Below are positions 23,247 through 33,394 of a stretch of 64,000 nt of DNA, in pieces. Position numbers and translations under genes: made by a program. The stretch is from positions 11,036,001 through 11,100,000 of the forward strand of contig NC_003279.8 of the NCBI RefSeq assembly GCF_000002985.6, read 5' to 3'. The notes beneath the pieces were generated by a model, which made no database searches, was not told where the DNA came from, and saw only the letters and a program-made list of their open reading frames with translations. Numbering within the stretch: position 1 is the stretch's first letter; each line of letters begins with the position of its first letter. The DNA is from Caenorhabditis elegans (Eukaryota > Nematoda > Chromadorea > Rhabditida > Rhabditidae).

Positions 23247-25640
23247 ATCAACATCACAGGAGGCGAATTGTTCCGCGAGTTTGTTCGAAATTCCAGCAAT
23301 GGCGAAACGGCTCAACAAGCAGTGCGCAGCGTTCGCGTACGTTTATTTACACCCTTAGTTTTGTTTGGTTAAAGGTGGTATAGTCGAACTTTTTATGGCT
23401 ATACGGTTTTTATACTCTAAATTGTAAAGTGCTAAGCTTTTACAGTTACACACTTTCCTGAAGTTTTGCGGGTCCTCAAGAAAGTTTTAGAACTTTCCTG
23501 ATTTTTCTATAAAATTCTTTTTTTTCTGATTTTTCTCTCAGAAAAAATAAATTTAAAAAGATTTTCTCAGAAAATTTGAATTCCCGCCAAACTTTTGGGT
23601 ATCGCCACGATGGGTCTCACCAAGATGGATAATTCCATAGATTTTTTTGAAGTTTCCAGACTTTTCTCGATTTCAAAAAAAAACAGTAACTCATTTTTCT
23701 TGAATCTACAGTAATCCTATCCTGTTCCTACAGTACCCATACAGTACTACTGTAACATACCCCATCCCTACACTAACCCCACAGCAATATACCGTCAAAA
23801 GACGAAAAGTATTTATTTTTCTTAAGTACAGTAATCCTAGAGTACTCCTACAGTACTACTACAGTATCTCGACCATATGTGTGTACATTATGCGTACATC
23901 ACGAACACATAAATGTGTTCGCGATGTATACATCATGTGTGGCCTGAGGAATTTTTTCTCACAAAAAAGAAACAACTTTTCCCATTTTTCTCACTGGTCA
24001 TTCTCACTGCCCATTTCGTTTCACTCTCACTGATCAGAAAGTTGGACTCGAAATTGTCTGGAAACACCGAATTTCTTGATGAATCTTCTTGAAAACATCT
24101 CAAAAAAAGTTATGGCGGCTCAAAAAAATGGCCTAAAATGAGTTAAAATTTTAAATTTGACCGACTAGTCTTTTCAATGCCGTAGCTGGAAACTGATTTT
24201 TTTTGAAATCGCCGTCTAATTTTAGGTATTTTTTTTTAGGTATACAAGTTAATTATCTTACGTTTTCAACTTGACTTAGTTATTTTAAAGTCCCTGGGCG
24301 AGGAGCTTTTTAAATTTTTTTAAAACCAAATCTGGTGATCCATCGACCTTATATGTCCGTAAATCAGTTTGAAAACATAAGATTATTGGCTTCTATACCC
24401 AAAATTAGACGGCGATTTCAAAAAAAGTTAGTTTCCAGCCGCAGCGACATCGACAAGTCGGTAAAATTTTAAATTTTAACTAATCTTGAGTCATTTTTTG
24501 AGCAGTTTCATTCAGAAATTCTGTGTGCTCAGAAACTATTGAGTCTAATGATGCAAGAAAAAAAATCGACTAAACCACTTTAACTTTTATATTTACAGAG
24601 ATTGTCCGCCGTAATGTTGAGGGTATACCCTATGGGTCGGGCCACTCAAGCAACTGCCATCGACTTTGAACGATTTTAATCTTGAACGAGTAAGAAACAA
24701 ATTGCATAACATGTAATAACCGTGTTATTTCAGGTAAATCAAACGGGGATCCCAATTCTGGAACAAACTCTTGAAGACGCCCGCATCTTTCTGGGTGCTC
24801 GATTTCAGGCCTTCGAAGCCGTTCGTGTACGTTTTTTACAACTTTAGATTTAGCTGGTTAACACTTGTACTTTCAGGCCATAGCAGCAATTGCTCAACTC
24901 ATATCGCTTCGACAGGGAGATGAATCGGATGTTGATGATGAAGCGGATGATGAGGACGACGTCGATAGCTCAGATGACACTGACGATGCTCCACTCGACG
25001 ATGCTCCACCCGGCGATGCTCCACCCGACGATGCTCCACCCGGCGATGCTCCACCCGACGATGCTCCACCCGACGATGCTCTACCCGGCGATGCTCCACC
25101 CTGCGATGCTCCACCCGACGATGCTCCACTCGACGATGCTCCACCCGACGATGCTCCACTCGACGATGCTCCACCCGGCGATGCTCCACCCGGCGATGCT
25201 CCACCCGACGATGCTCCACCCGACGATGGACCCCAAGGTCCGGATAGACCGCTGCAAGAAATTGTTGACGAGTGGCTGGACGAAAATAAGGAAAATCTGA
25301 TTCCATACGATGTGGTAGGTAAATGAAAATGGTTTCCCCTCGTTTGAAAGATTTTCGGACAAATAAATTTAGTTTTAGAACTCACGGAATTCTGGCTTCC
25401 CTCATAAATCGAAATGGCAGAGCTTGCCGAACTAGGCCATTTTGGGTCGGAGAGATTTTGTGTAGATTCACGGATCAAAATGATGACGTCAGAGTTACTC
25501 AATTCGAGGAAGACGTTCACGTGGAGGATCCGGCGGAATTCTACGATGGACGGGAACCGGGGGAGGAATATTCAGTCGATGAAACGGCACGCAAGCCCGA
25601 TTTGTGCGGCGCAAGAGGAGATGAAGAAAAATCGGATTGA
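23247..25640 (+). CDS. Unrecognised multi-exon gene candidate with acidic PPDDA repeat, possibly degenerate
   Basis: Exons I can support: 23247-23336 (30 codons), 24734-24826 (31 codons) and 24877-25314 (146 codons), each after a TTTCAG-type acceptor and before GTACGT or GTAGGT, all phase 0. A final open stretch ends at TGA 25640 (EEDVHVEDPAEFYDG, EEYSVDETARKPD). The first two exons look like ancient duplicates: INITGGELF...AVRSVR and VNQTGIPIL...AFEAVR, followed by similar introns. The third starts AIAAIAQLISLRQGDE, becomes acidic (DVDDEADDEDDVDSSDD), then has about sixteen DDAPP/GDAPP-like repeats and EIVDEWLDENKENLIPYDV. A possible exon near 24621-24686 (TLNDFNLER) is blocked upstream by a stop, so the gene may be broken. 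The start is not found and the junction to the last exon is unclear. No domain is recognised. AATAAA near 25848 could end it. Confidence 0.4.
24110..24520. mobile_element. Fold-back element inside the 23-25 kb gene candidate
   Basis: The left arm reads ATGGCCTAAAATGAGTTAAA, ACCGACTAGTC, GAAATCGCCGTCTAATTTTA. The right arm carries the complements TAAAATTAGACGGCGATTTC (from 24402), GACAAGTCGGT and TAACTAATCTTGAGTCATTT. Arms are about 170 bp with a spacer of about 70 bp. It lies in the intron between the two duplicated exons. Confidence 0.75.
24984..25226 (+). repeat. Coding minisatellite, 15-bp unit GATGCTCCACCCGAC
   Basis: About sixteen head-to-tail 15-bp units with C/T and A/G variation (ACCCGAC, ACTCGAC, ACCCGGC), keeping every frame open on both strands. 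In the gene frame it encodes the pentapeptide DAPPD/G. Long overlapping frames on both strands here are by-products of the repeat. Confidence 0.9.
25360..25470. repeat. Dispersed repeat block shared with 36070-36145
   Basis: GGAATTCTGGCTTCCCTCAT followed by GCCGAACTAGGCCATTTTGG matches GGAGTTCTGGCTGCCCTCAT and GCCGAATTAGGCCATTCGGG at about 36080-36140. This is a widespread C. elegans repeat. It lies in the last intron of the gene candidate and confuses its final splice site. Confidence 0.6.
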
Positions 25641-25924
25641 CGGCGGGGAAAATGTGGCATAATTGATTTTCTGTATGCACTAACTTTGTATTTATATCGT
25701 CTCTTCAAACTATTTCTTTAATTTACACGAATCGCATTAAGAACTAACTTTTTTTTTTTTTCTCTGTAATTTATTCAATTTACACGAATCGCAACTCACC
25801 AATGTAAATTTATGAAATTTTCGATTTCAATTCAATTTCTGATATTATAATAAAAACATGCCAGGTCGAATTTGTTCATCATTGTCGTCAAATCACGAGG
25901 AGGCAAACCTAACGTGGCCGTGAG

Positions 25925-26405
25925 AAAGGGCAAATTGCTGGAAATAAAATTTCCGGCAAATCGGAAAATTGCCGGATATTAAATTTCCGGCAAATCGGAA
26001 AATTGCTGGAAACTAAAATTCCTGCAAATCGGCAAATTGCCGGAATTTAAATTTCCGGCAAATCGGCAAATCGGCAAATAGCCGGAATTTAAATTTCCAG
26101 CGAATCGGTAGATTGCCGGAATTTAAATTTCCGGCAAATCGGAAAATTGCCGGAATTTAAATTTCCGGCAAATCGGCAAAACGCTGGAAATTAAACTTCC
26201 GGCAAATCGGAAAATTGTCGGAATTTAAATTTCCGGCAAATCGGAAAAATGCTGGAAATTAAATTGCCGGAATTTAAATTTCCGGCAAATCAGAAAATTG
26301 CCGGAATTTAAATTTCCGGCAAATCGGCAAATAGCCGGAATTTAAATTTCCGGCAAATCGGCAAATTGCTGGAAAATAAATTTCCGGCAAATCGGCAAAT
26401 TGCTT
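25925..26405. repeat. GCCGGAATTTAAATTTCCGGCAAATCGG minisatellite
   Basis: About thirteen head-to-tail units of roughly 34 bp, built on GCCGGAATTTAAATTTCCGG (itself palindromic) plus CAAATCGG(A/C)AAATT. Each unit can form a hairpin. Related arrays are at 61680-62340 and 63830-64000. Confidence 0.9.
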
Positions 26406-26984
26406 CTACTGGTTTTGAAATGGTTTGAATTTGAAGAAATCAACAGGATTTTTCTTATTTTCAGAATATTGTTCTATTAAAAATCGGTTTTAACACATTT
26501 GTGACTTAAAGTTATTGTCAAAAAATGGTTCAAAACCGATTTTTTATAGAAAAATATCTATAAAAAAAAGAAAAATTTCGTTGATTTCTTCAAATTCAAA
26601 CCATTTCACAACCAGTGGTCGAAAAAAGTAAATTTTAGTCATTTTAAACTCGATTTTCACTGCCTAACAAAATACTTATTCGAAAAATGCAGAAAAATTA
26701 TGTTTAATGCTAAAAATTCGATAAATCTGAAAAATCTGATATTTTCAGTGGAAAGGCAATCACCGCGGATGCAGAAACACGAAGTGCAGCAAGCGCGCTC
26801 TAATAATTATTCGGATTTGAAGATAGCGTGTGACGAACGGAATTCGTCGCCGCAGAGCCTTGTTCCGCACACAAATTTCTCGTAGGTGTCACTCTCTCCT
26901 CTCCCAAGGTTATTGATTCTTATTGTATGTTGGTATCGTGACGGGTATGTTATAAGAGACAAGAGGAGAACAAAAGATTGGAAA
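26406..26984. other. Intergenic region, small inverted repeat only
   Basis: TTTGAAGAAATCAAC at 26430 is inverted at 26580, and AAAAATCGGTTTTAACACAT at 26479 is matched by AAAACCGATTTTTTATAG at 26532. That gives a fold-back of about 170 bp (26415-26605). No gene is seen. Confidence 0.5.
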
Positions 26985-27148
26985 AAGGGAGAGAGTACAG
27001 AGCGGTTACACTGTTGAAAAGACGGACGACATAGGCAACGTAAAGAGACGAAAAAAAAGGGTTTGTATGCGTCTCGTCTTTTACTTAGCCACGTCTATGT
27101 GGTTCTTCTGCTCAACAGTAGTAGCCGCTCTGTACTCTCTTAGTTCTC
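26985..27148. repeat. Imperfect inverted repeat, ~160 bp
   Basis: GAGAGAGTACAGAGCGGTTA at 26990 is matched by the complement TAGCCGCTCTGTACTCTCT at 27122. Further inward, ACTGTTGAAAAGACGGACGA and CAACGTAAAGAGACGA pair with GTCTCGTCTTTTACTTAGCC and TTCTTCTGCTCAACAGT. It is a likely degraded fold-back element. Confidence 0.6.
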
Positions 27149-27424
27149 TATTATCTCTCTTTGTCACGTGTTTTCACCTCGACCATTCGGTGTAATTTGT
27201 GCAAACACCGTCACGCGCAAATGCAGACATTTTTGCACGCGCTGCGGTGAAATTCCTCTTGGGGAATTCAAATATTTTTTCCCGCCTTTTTTGAAAATTT
27301 TCGAGGAGTTGGTCGAGCTGAATACACGTGTTTGTGGATAGTTGTGCCATTCGTCTTCATCTCTACTGGGACCTCTGGCTATTGTCGTTGTTCTTTTGCG
27401 TACTCTTTTGTAAGGCAGTTCTGC

Positions 27425-29458
27425 TTCTCGACGATCGATCCGACCCCCTGCAAAACGACAAGAATCTCACCATGCTCAAATCCATTGCTCAGAACCACGG
27501 TCTACCTGCTCCTCTTGCCTGCTACCGGATCGACTGCAAATCAATTATTCGGCCAATGAAAATTACGTTTGCAAACAAAGAAGATCGGGATCAATTCTTA
27601 ATCGGATTCAACAAGTTCAAAAAATCGGAACACGCCATTAACTCAATCTCTCCTCCTCCTCGCATTCGACGTGACTTGATGCCCGACGAGCTATTGAAAC
27701 TACGTGAGTCTAGGAAATACTGTTACGATCAAAACTGCCAGGCTGGACAATCTATTTACATTGTTAAAGATATTTATTACTTTCGCAACCCCAAGCCTCA
27801 GGTTTTTCTCATGTCTCAGCCGGCTCCCGCAATTCAGGTTTGATCGTTAAAATTCTTTTAGCCAACATAAGATGTATCGCTAGTCTCACTAAAATTACTC
27901 AAACTCTTGATCTATTCCGAACTTCACATTATCAAATTTTAGCTCTTACCGAAACCTTCCTTGACGAATCAGTTCCGAACTCTTTATTCTCATCTCAAGA
28001 CATCTCTATTCTACGGCTTGACCGTGATTCTAACGTCCATAACAAATCCCATGGGGGAGGAGTTGCTCTTATCTATAAAAACTCCATTACCTTAACCGCT
28101 CTTGACATAAAATTTACGACACACTACGGCTCTCATCGTTCTGAAATACTTGCTTGCCGCGTCTCCTCTACCATCAATACTTGTTCCCCTTTCACATGCT
28201 TCCTCATCTATCGCCCTCCTGATCTCACTGTTCCTGAAACTTCCAAATTGATCTCACATTTTGACGCTTATATCCCTGATGACTCTTGCCTCTTACTAGG
28301 GGACTTCAACTTGCCATCTATTAGATGGGATTCTCTTGAAAACTCCTCACATCAATTTTCTAACTTTCAGCATGTTTCCTTCCCCACCCGAATTCACAAA
28401 ACCTCGTCCAATATTCTCGACCTTGTTATCTCTTCTGCCAATCTCGGAGTCAGTAAAATCAAAGCCTGTCCACCTCTTGCCTCATCTGACCATCTCAGTG
28501 TCAGCTTCAGTTTACATCTCACTTCTAGTCCTTCCTCTTCCACTCCCGAAACTACCCCTATTCGTCTTAACTATAAAAGATGCAGTTTTAAATCATTAAA
28601 TTCTGACTTAGCCTATTTGGACTGGGACATAATACTCAGCCCTTTTCCTGACACTTCGGCCAAATTTGATCATTTCATCGACATTTTAAATGAACTTAAT
28701 CTTCACCATACACCTCTCGCTGGCCCTCCACGTGTCTTCAAATCATCCAGAATGGCTCGTCAGTTACGTCTTGCTCGCAGTAATTATTCCAGAGTTTTTA
28801 AATTACCTCCGACCGCCTCCCGATCAAAACGATTAGAAAAAATTAATCTCCGGATCTTATCAATAACCAAGTCCCTCAAGTCTAGATCTATTCGCTTTGA
28901 AAAACGCATTCTTTCATCACCTAACAATGCAGCAGCAAAAGCCATCATATCGTCTCGTCTCCGGAGCAAATCTACTCTACCCACCATCGTTCATCAAGGC
29001 ATCTACCTCAATTCTGACAAGGATAAAGCCGCTGCCTTTGCTTCAATTTTTTTGGACAATTTCAGTACTTCCAGTGCTAATGTCCATTCATCTTGCAGCT
29101 CCTCTCGTCCTTCAACAACTCCTCTTGTCCACACTAGTTCCAATACCCTCGACCTATTTCCTCCTTGGATTATCGAATCGGTACTGCTGAAACTTCCCCC
29201 AAATGTGGATATTCCAGTCATCACGCTAACTATTATGTCATAAAAAATTGTGCCACAACTTTGGCCTATCCCTTGTCTCTAATATTTCAGCATTCTCTTC
29301 AGACTTCTTCTGTTCCCAAAGCATGGAAACATGCCTTCATCATCCCCGTCCCAAAGAAAGGGAATCTCGCTGAACCATCCAACTACCGCCTCCTTTCTAT
29401 CACTGATCCTTTTTGTAGAGTATTTGAACGAATCCTTTGCACTCGCATAAAAATTGAT
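27425..29458 (+). mobile_element. 5'- and 3'-truncated CR1/jockey-like LINE, frameshifted
   Basis: ORF1 remnant (to TGA 27844) has an RRM-like tail (MKITFANKEDRDQFLIGFNK, LMPDELLKLRESRKYCYDQN). ORF2 overlaps its end and runs to 29243. It carries an APE-type endonuclease with LTETF (about residue 37), GGGVALIY, LLGDFN (about 155) and SDHLSV (about 218). The reverse transcriptase begins in another frame (CATTLAYPLSLIFQHSLQ, AFIIPVPKKG, SNYRLLSIT), so there is a frameshift at about 29190-29240. It stops after roughly 90 residues of RT at 29458, before the YADD motif, so it cannot encode a working enzyme. Its 3' side is replaced by a copy of the hmr-1 3' UTR. C. elegans LINE2/Sam-type elements are the likely relatives. 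Confidence 0.85.
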
Positions 29459-29943
29459 AAAAATCTGCACTTTTTGACTCCTATCTGTTACCTAGAACGG
29501 GTTCTGTTTTCTTGTTATAGGGCCCTTTTTACCCCAAAATTGTACACATTTTTTATGCAAGATTATGCAAGATTTTCTAACTTTTTTTCCAATTTTTTTC
29601 TATCCTATAACAATCCCAGAATTGCTTTCAAAATTCATTACACACACACACTGCTCATCTTTTTTCAATTCTTACATAATCACAAGTACCTCTACTACTT
29701 TTTTTTGAGCGAAATTTCACTTATATATATGTCTATTTATATGTATTTCCTGTTACCCGTTTCCCTCTTGCCACCCCCACATTTTGTTTCTTTTTCTACT
29801 TTTTTTTGCTGAACATCTACTTTTTCTGAACGGGATTCTTATATCACTCCAATCTTTTTTCCAATTTTTCACGACCTTTTTTTTGATGATGATGATGATA
29901 ATCAATTTTGAATTGATTTTTGCAATAAAGTTTAACTTTTTAC
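29458..29943 (+). pseudogene. Inverted copy of the hmr-1 3' untranslated region
   Basis: This segment read forward is nearly identical to 39765-40242 read in reverse, which is the downstream flank of hmr-1. Shared landmarks: AAAAATCTGCACTTTTTGAC, ACCTAGAACGGGTTCTGTTT, CCCTTTTTACCCCAAAATTG and ATCAATTTTGAATTGATTTT. It starts exactly where LINE homology ends and finishes with GCAATAAAGTTTAAC, whereas the hmr-1 locus has GCAATGAAGTTTAAC. It contains no coding sequence; open frames across it are accidental. Confidence 0.88.
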
Positions 29944-30144
29944 ACCACCACCTGGTTTCTTGGATTTTGGGAGATATTTGGGCTACGAACTACAAAGCTT
30001 GCAAAGTCTTGACTAGGTAATGAGAGGAAAAAAACAGAAACTTTAAAATCGACGCCTGAGAATTTCTGAAGTTTAAAAAAATGTTTCGATTTTTGAAATT
30101 TTTTCGCGATTTCTCTATTATCACGGCGCGACAACGGGTACATC
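29944..30144. repeat. GCTTGCAAAGTCTTGACTAGG repeat block
   Basis: GGCTACGAACTACAAAGCTT and GCAAAGTCTTGACTAGG at 29980-30016 match the inverted GTCAAGACTTCGCAAGCTTT with GTAGTTTGTAGC at 39652-39683. This extends the similarity between the two loci, or shows the same dispersed repeat beside each. Confidence 0.5.
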
Positions 30145-30860
30145 AGTCTTTCATAAAACTGTTCAGAGTTGTTACTTATACTAGAAAATACCAAAAATAG
30201 TATGCTAGCTAATACGGAACATGATTGAAATAATATAATTGGAATATTTGACCAAAAGCTGTATTTTTCAAAATTTCAAAAGTACTGGAAAATCACATAA
30301 AGTGCTTCTTTTTTCTTTCATAAAACTGTTTAGAATTGCCATTTATACCAGAAAATACTAAAAATAGTATGCTAGCTAATCCGGAACATTTTTTTAAAAA
30401 TTAGAATTTTTGACCAAAAGTTGTATTTTTCAAAATTCCAAAAGTACGGGAAAATCATATGGAGTGCTTCTTTTTTCTTTCATAAAACTGTTCAAAATTG
30501 TCACAAATACCAGAAAATATTAGCCAAAGTATGCTAACTAATTCGGAACATATTTTTAAAAATTGGAATATTTGACCAAAAGCTGTCTTTTTCAAAATAC
30601 CAAAAGTACGGGAAAATAGTATTAAGTGCATATTTTTTATATAAAACTGTTCAGAATTGTCATTTATATTTGAAAATATTGAAAATACTATGCTAGCTAA
30701 TTCGGAACATATTTTAAAAAATCGGAATATTTGACCATAAGCTGTCTATTTCAAAATTCCAAAAGTACGGGAAAATCATATGAAAGCTTCTTTTTTCTTT
30801 CATAAAACTGTTCAGAATTATTATTTTTACCAGAAAATATCACAAATTTTGTGACGTCAC
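30145..30860. repeat. Satellite with ~162-bp unit, about 4.4 copies
   Basis: TCATAAAACTGTTCAGAATT recurs at about 30151, 30318, 30480, 30640 and 30800. Within each unit come TATGCTAGCTAATTCGGAAC, TTTGACCAAAAGCTG and CCAAAAGTACGGGAAAAT. Units have diverged by point changes but keep their length. No gene is seen here. Confidence 0.88.
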
Positions 30861-31245
30861 AATTTTTATAACTTTTGCTATTGTTATCTGGAAAAAAGTA
30901 TGCAAAATGTTCAAAAATTCGATTTTTACAGAAATCCTAGAAATTCTGAGGTTAACATACCGAATATTGCGCAAAAAATTTACTTCTTACACAATTTCTG
31001 TGGTTTCTCAGGGCAAAATCGCGAAAATGCATTAAAATTAGAGGTTTTTCACTATAATAATGAATTTCACACATTTTTGAAATTTTTCAATCGATTTTCA
31101 CACAACTTTCGCAAAATTTGTGCATTTTGTCGTAAGATCCGGTGTACGGTCGAAAAATCGCCTACTTCTGAAGCTACAGTACCCCAAAATTCTCAAAATT
31201 AACGTTAAAAACTTAAGGTTGTGTTTAAAAAACTCAATTTCTTCA

Positions 31246-32247
31246 AAACATACGCCGTCATAAAGCTAAACGAGATGTTCAGGCTCGTACAAGCCGGCAT
31301 CGGCTTATACCACGCAAATCCGTTTCCACCAAAACTTCTAGTTGTTCACTGGCATCGTGCTCCCTTCAATCCATCATTACGGCATTCACAAAAGAATCCA
31401 GGATTCGTATTATGACACACACCATCATTATGACAAAGGGAATGCTGACAAGCCGGTGGAGCTCTCCACACGGGGCATGTTTCCCAAAATTTCACGTTTT
31501 TATTGTCAAAAAACCAAGATTTTTCGAATTTTCGTGAAAAATTGGTTTTTTTAAACAAAATTCAAGATATAGTCAAATATCTGAAGGTAAAGTTGTGATT
31601 TTCCTTCAAAATATCAAAAATTGCCATACTTTTGGGTAAAATATTGACGAAAATCGTTCAAATTTCAATTTTCCGATGCTTTAAAACGTTTTTAATTCCT
31701 ATAAATTATTAGAAATATTTCTCCTTTTCAAAATCGCCAATCTTCCAAGCCGACTCGCCCAATCAACCTATAAAAAAATGGGGAAAATTTGAAATTTTAG
31801 ACAAAAAATCGAGAAAGTATCAAAATTTTTAAAAAAATAAAACTTGCACTTATATTGTACATTTCTAATGGAAACACAAAAGAATCAGAGAATGCGTATT
31901 GCGCAACATAATTGACACGCAAAATATCTCGCAGCGAAAACTACAGTAACTATTTAAACTACTACTGTAGTGCTTGTGTCGATTCACGGAAATAATTTAT
32001 TTATCGATAGAATATTAAAATTAAGCAAAAAATAATGAAAATGGAATATCAATGTCACTATTCGAAAAAAATTCATATCAAAAATCAAGCCCGTAAATCG
32101 ACATAAGCGCTACAGTAGTAATGTAAAGAATTACTATAGTTTTCGTTACGAGATATTTTTTGCGCCCGCATTCTTAAGAATTTAGTATTCCCGTAATAGT
32201 ATACACATATACATGCATTATACACATAGAATATATGTACTATATAT

Positions 32248-32284
<37 letters not shown>

Positions 32285-33000
32285 CATACATTACATGTAG
32301 TTTTATATATTTTTAATGCTTTATGCATTAAATTCGAGAAATTCAATAAAATGTTGGGATTTTTAATTTAATTAGGTATCACCTTTAAACATTTTTGATT
32401 GATTAGACTTGAAAATTTAAAATAAAAAAATTACCTGCACAGAGAACACATCAACTGTAACATCTCCACCCATGTAAGCAGTCATCTCCTGTTTGAACGT
32501 ATCCATCAATGATTGTCCATTCGAATCGGCACGAATAAAGTCATCCGGCAACTGGAGCGGTGTCTCCTCGGCAATCAACAACTGAACACTTCCCTGATTG
32601 TCAAACGCAATTTGTGGCACCGCATTCACAATCACAGTCACATAACCGACAGCGTCCTCGTCACGAGCGTTATCATGAACATTCGCAGACATCGTATAGG
32701 TACCAGCAGCCATTTCACCAGCCATCGTGATGGATCCCTTGTCAGAGAGCTCGAAGCCGGGGCGGCTATCCTTCCAAGAGAACGTCTTGTCTCCAAGATC
32801 CCAATCGTCTGCATCATCAACATAGACACGTCCATTCAGTTGAGCTGTATCACGATAAGTAGAGTCACGAGCATTGAAACGGACATTCAAGATTGGAACA
32901 TCTCGGGTCTGGACGGCGATTCCAACCTGGAAATTAAGGGAAATTAGGGGAAAATTAGAGATTTTAATGAATAAATATATAGTCTAATCTAGGTAGAGTG
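31246..33000 (-). pseudogene. Scrambled partial duplicate of hmr-1 exons and introns
   Basis: Four blocks match hmr-1 but not in order: 31246-31480 matches 45582-45811 (EGF/LamG part of exon 6), 31481-31736 matches 46261-46516, 31737-32832 matches 46731-47984 (intron 5 plus most of exon 5), and 32833-32995 matches 46007-46180 (start of exon 6). The last two form a fused exon 32435-32926 of 164 open codons ([18 protein letters not shown] joined to [14 protein letters not shown]) with an intact CAG acceptor and GTAATT donor. The 31.3-kb block keeps the EGF residues ([12 protein letters not shown]) but has lost its acceptor. No start, signal peptide or membrane segment accompanies it. It lies about 7 kb beyond the hmr-1 stop, on the same strand. 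It is most likely a non-functional copy, though the fused exon could be captured by another transcript. Confidence 0.88.
31870..32197. mobile_element. Truncated copy of the ATTACGGGAACACTAAAT-type fold-back element
   Basis: It contains GAGAATGCGTATTGCGCAAC, AATATCTCGCAGCGAAAACT and the opposite arm TTACTATAGTTTTCGTTACG. Much of the inner left arm present in the parental copy (46868-47335) is missing. It was carried along in the hmr-1 duplicate. Confidence 0.75.
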
Positions 33001-33171
33001 ACATTTTTTCAAATTTTAAGAAATTCAACTTCAAAAGCGGTTTTAAAGAAAGGTCTTAACTTCCGATTTTAGATGTGTTTCTTTAGATCCTTGCCAAACA
33101 TATAAAATTCGAACCCACATATCAACTGTATTGAGGATTTTTGACCGATTTTTTAACCAAGCATATTAAAC

Positions 33172-33330
33172 CAGGGTTGCGCGGCAATTGCCGTTCGGCA
33201 GTTGCCGAAAAATAAATTTTTTCAATCTCCAAAATATAATTAGGTTTGAAAATTGCCAAAAATGTCCGGCAACCGGCAATTTCGGCAATTACCGGAATTG
33301 CCGGAAATTTCCGATTGCCGCGCACCCCCG
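33172..33330. mobile_element. hAT-like MITE with 8-bp target duplication TATTAAAC
   Basis: Begins CAGGGTTGCGCGGCAATTGC and ends GATTGCCGCGCACCCCCG, inverted repeats of about 16 bp. It is flanked on both sides by TATTAAAC (33164-33171 and 33331-33338), an 8-bp duplication typical of hAT transposition. The inside is made of self-complementary CGGCAATT blocks. It has no open reading frame. Confidence 0.85.
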
Positions 33331-33394
33331 TATTAAACCTTTTTTGGTGTAAGATTAAAAATTTTTCATTTCAATGTAATATGTGGTCGCATTT

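Noticed and set aside
24890..25306. Long open frames in the other frames and on the minus strand over the 15-bp repeat
   Set aside because: A 15-bp unit without stops keeps all frames open. Only the + frame continues into exon-like sequence on both sides with splice sites.
29458..29812. Continuation of the LINE reverse transcriptase frame past 29458
   Set aside because: The residues match the hmr-1 3' UTR copy, not reverse transcriptase, so the open frame is accidental.
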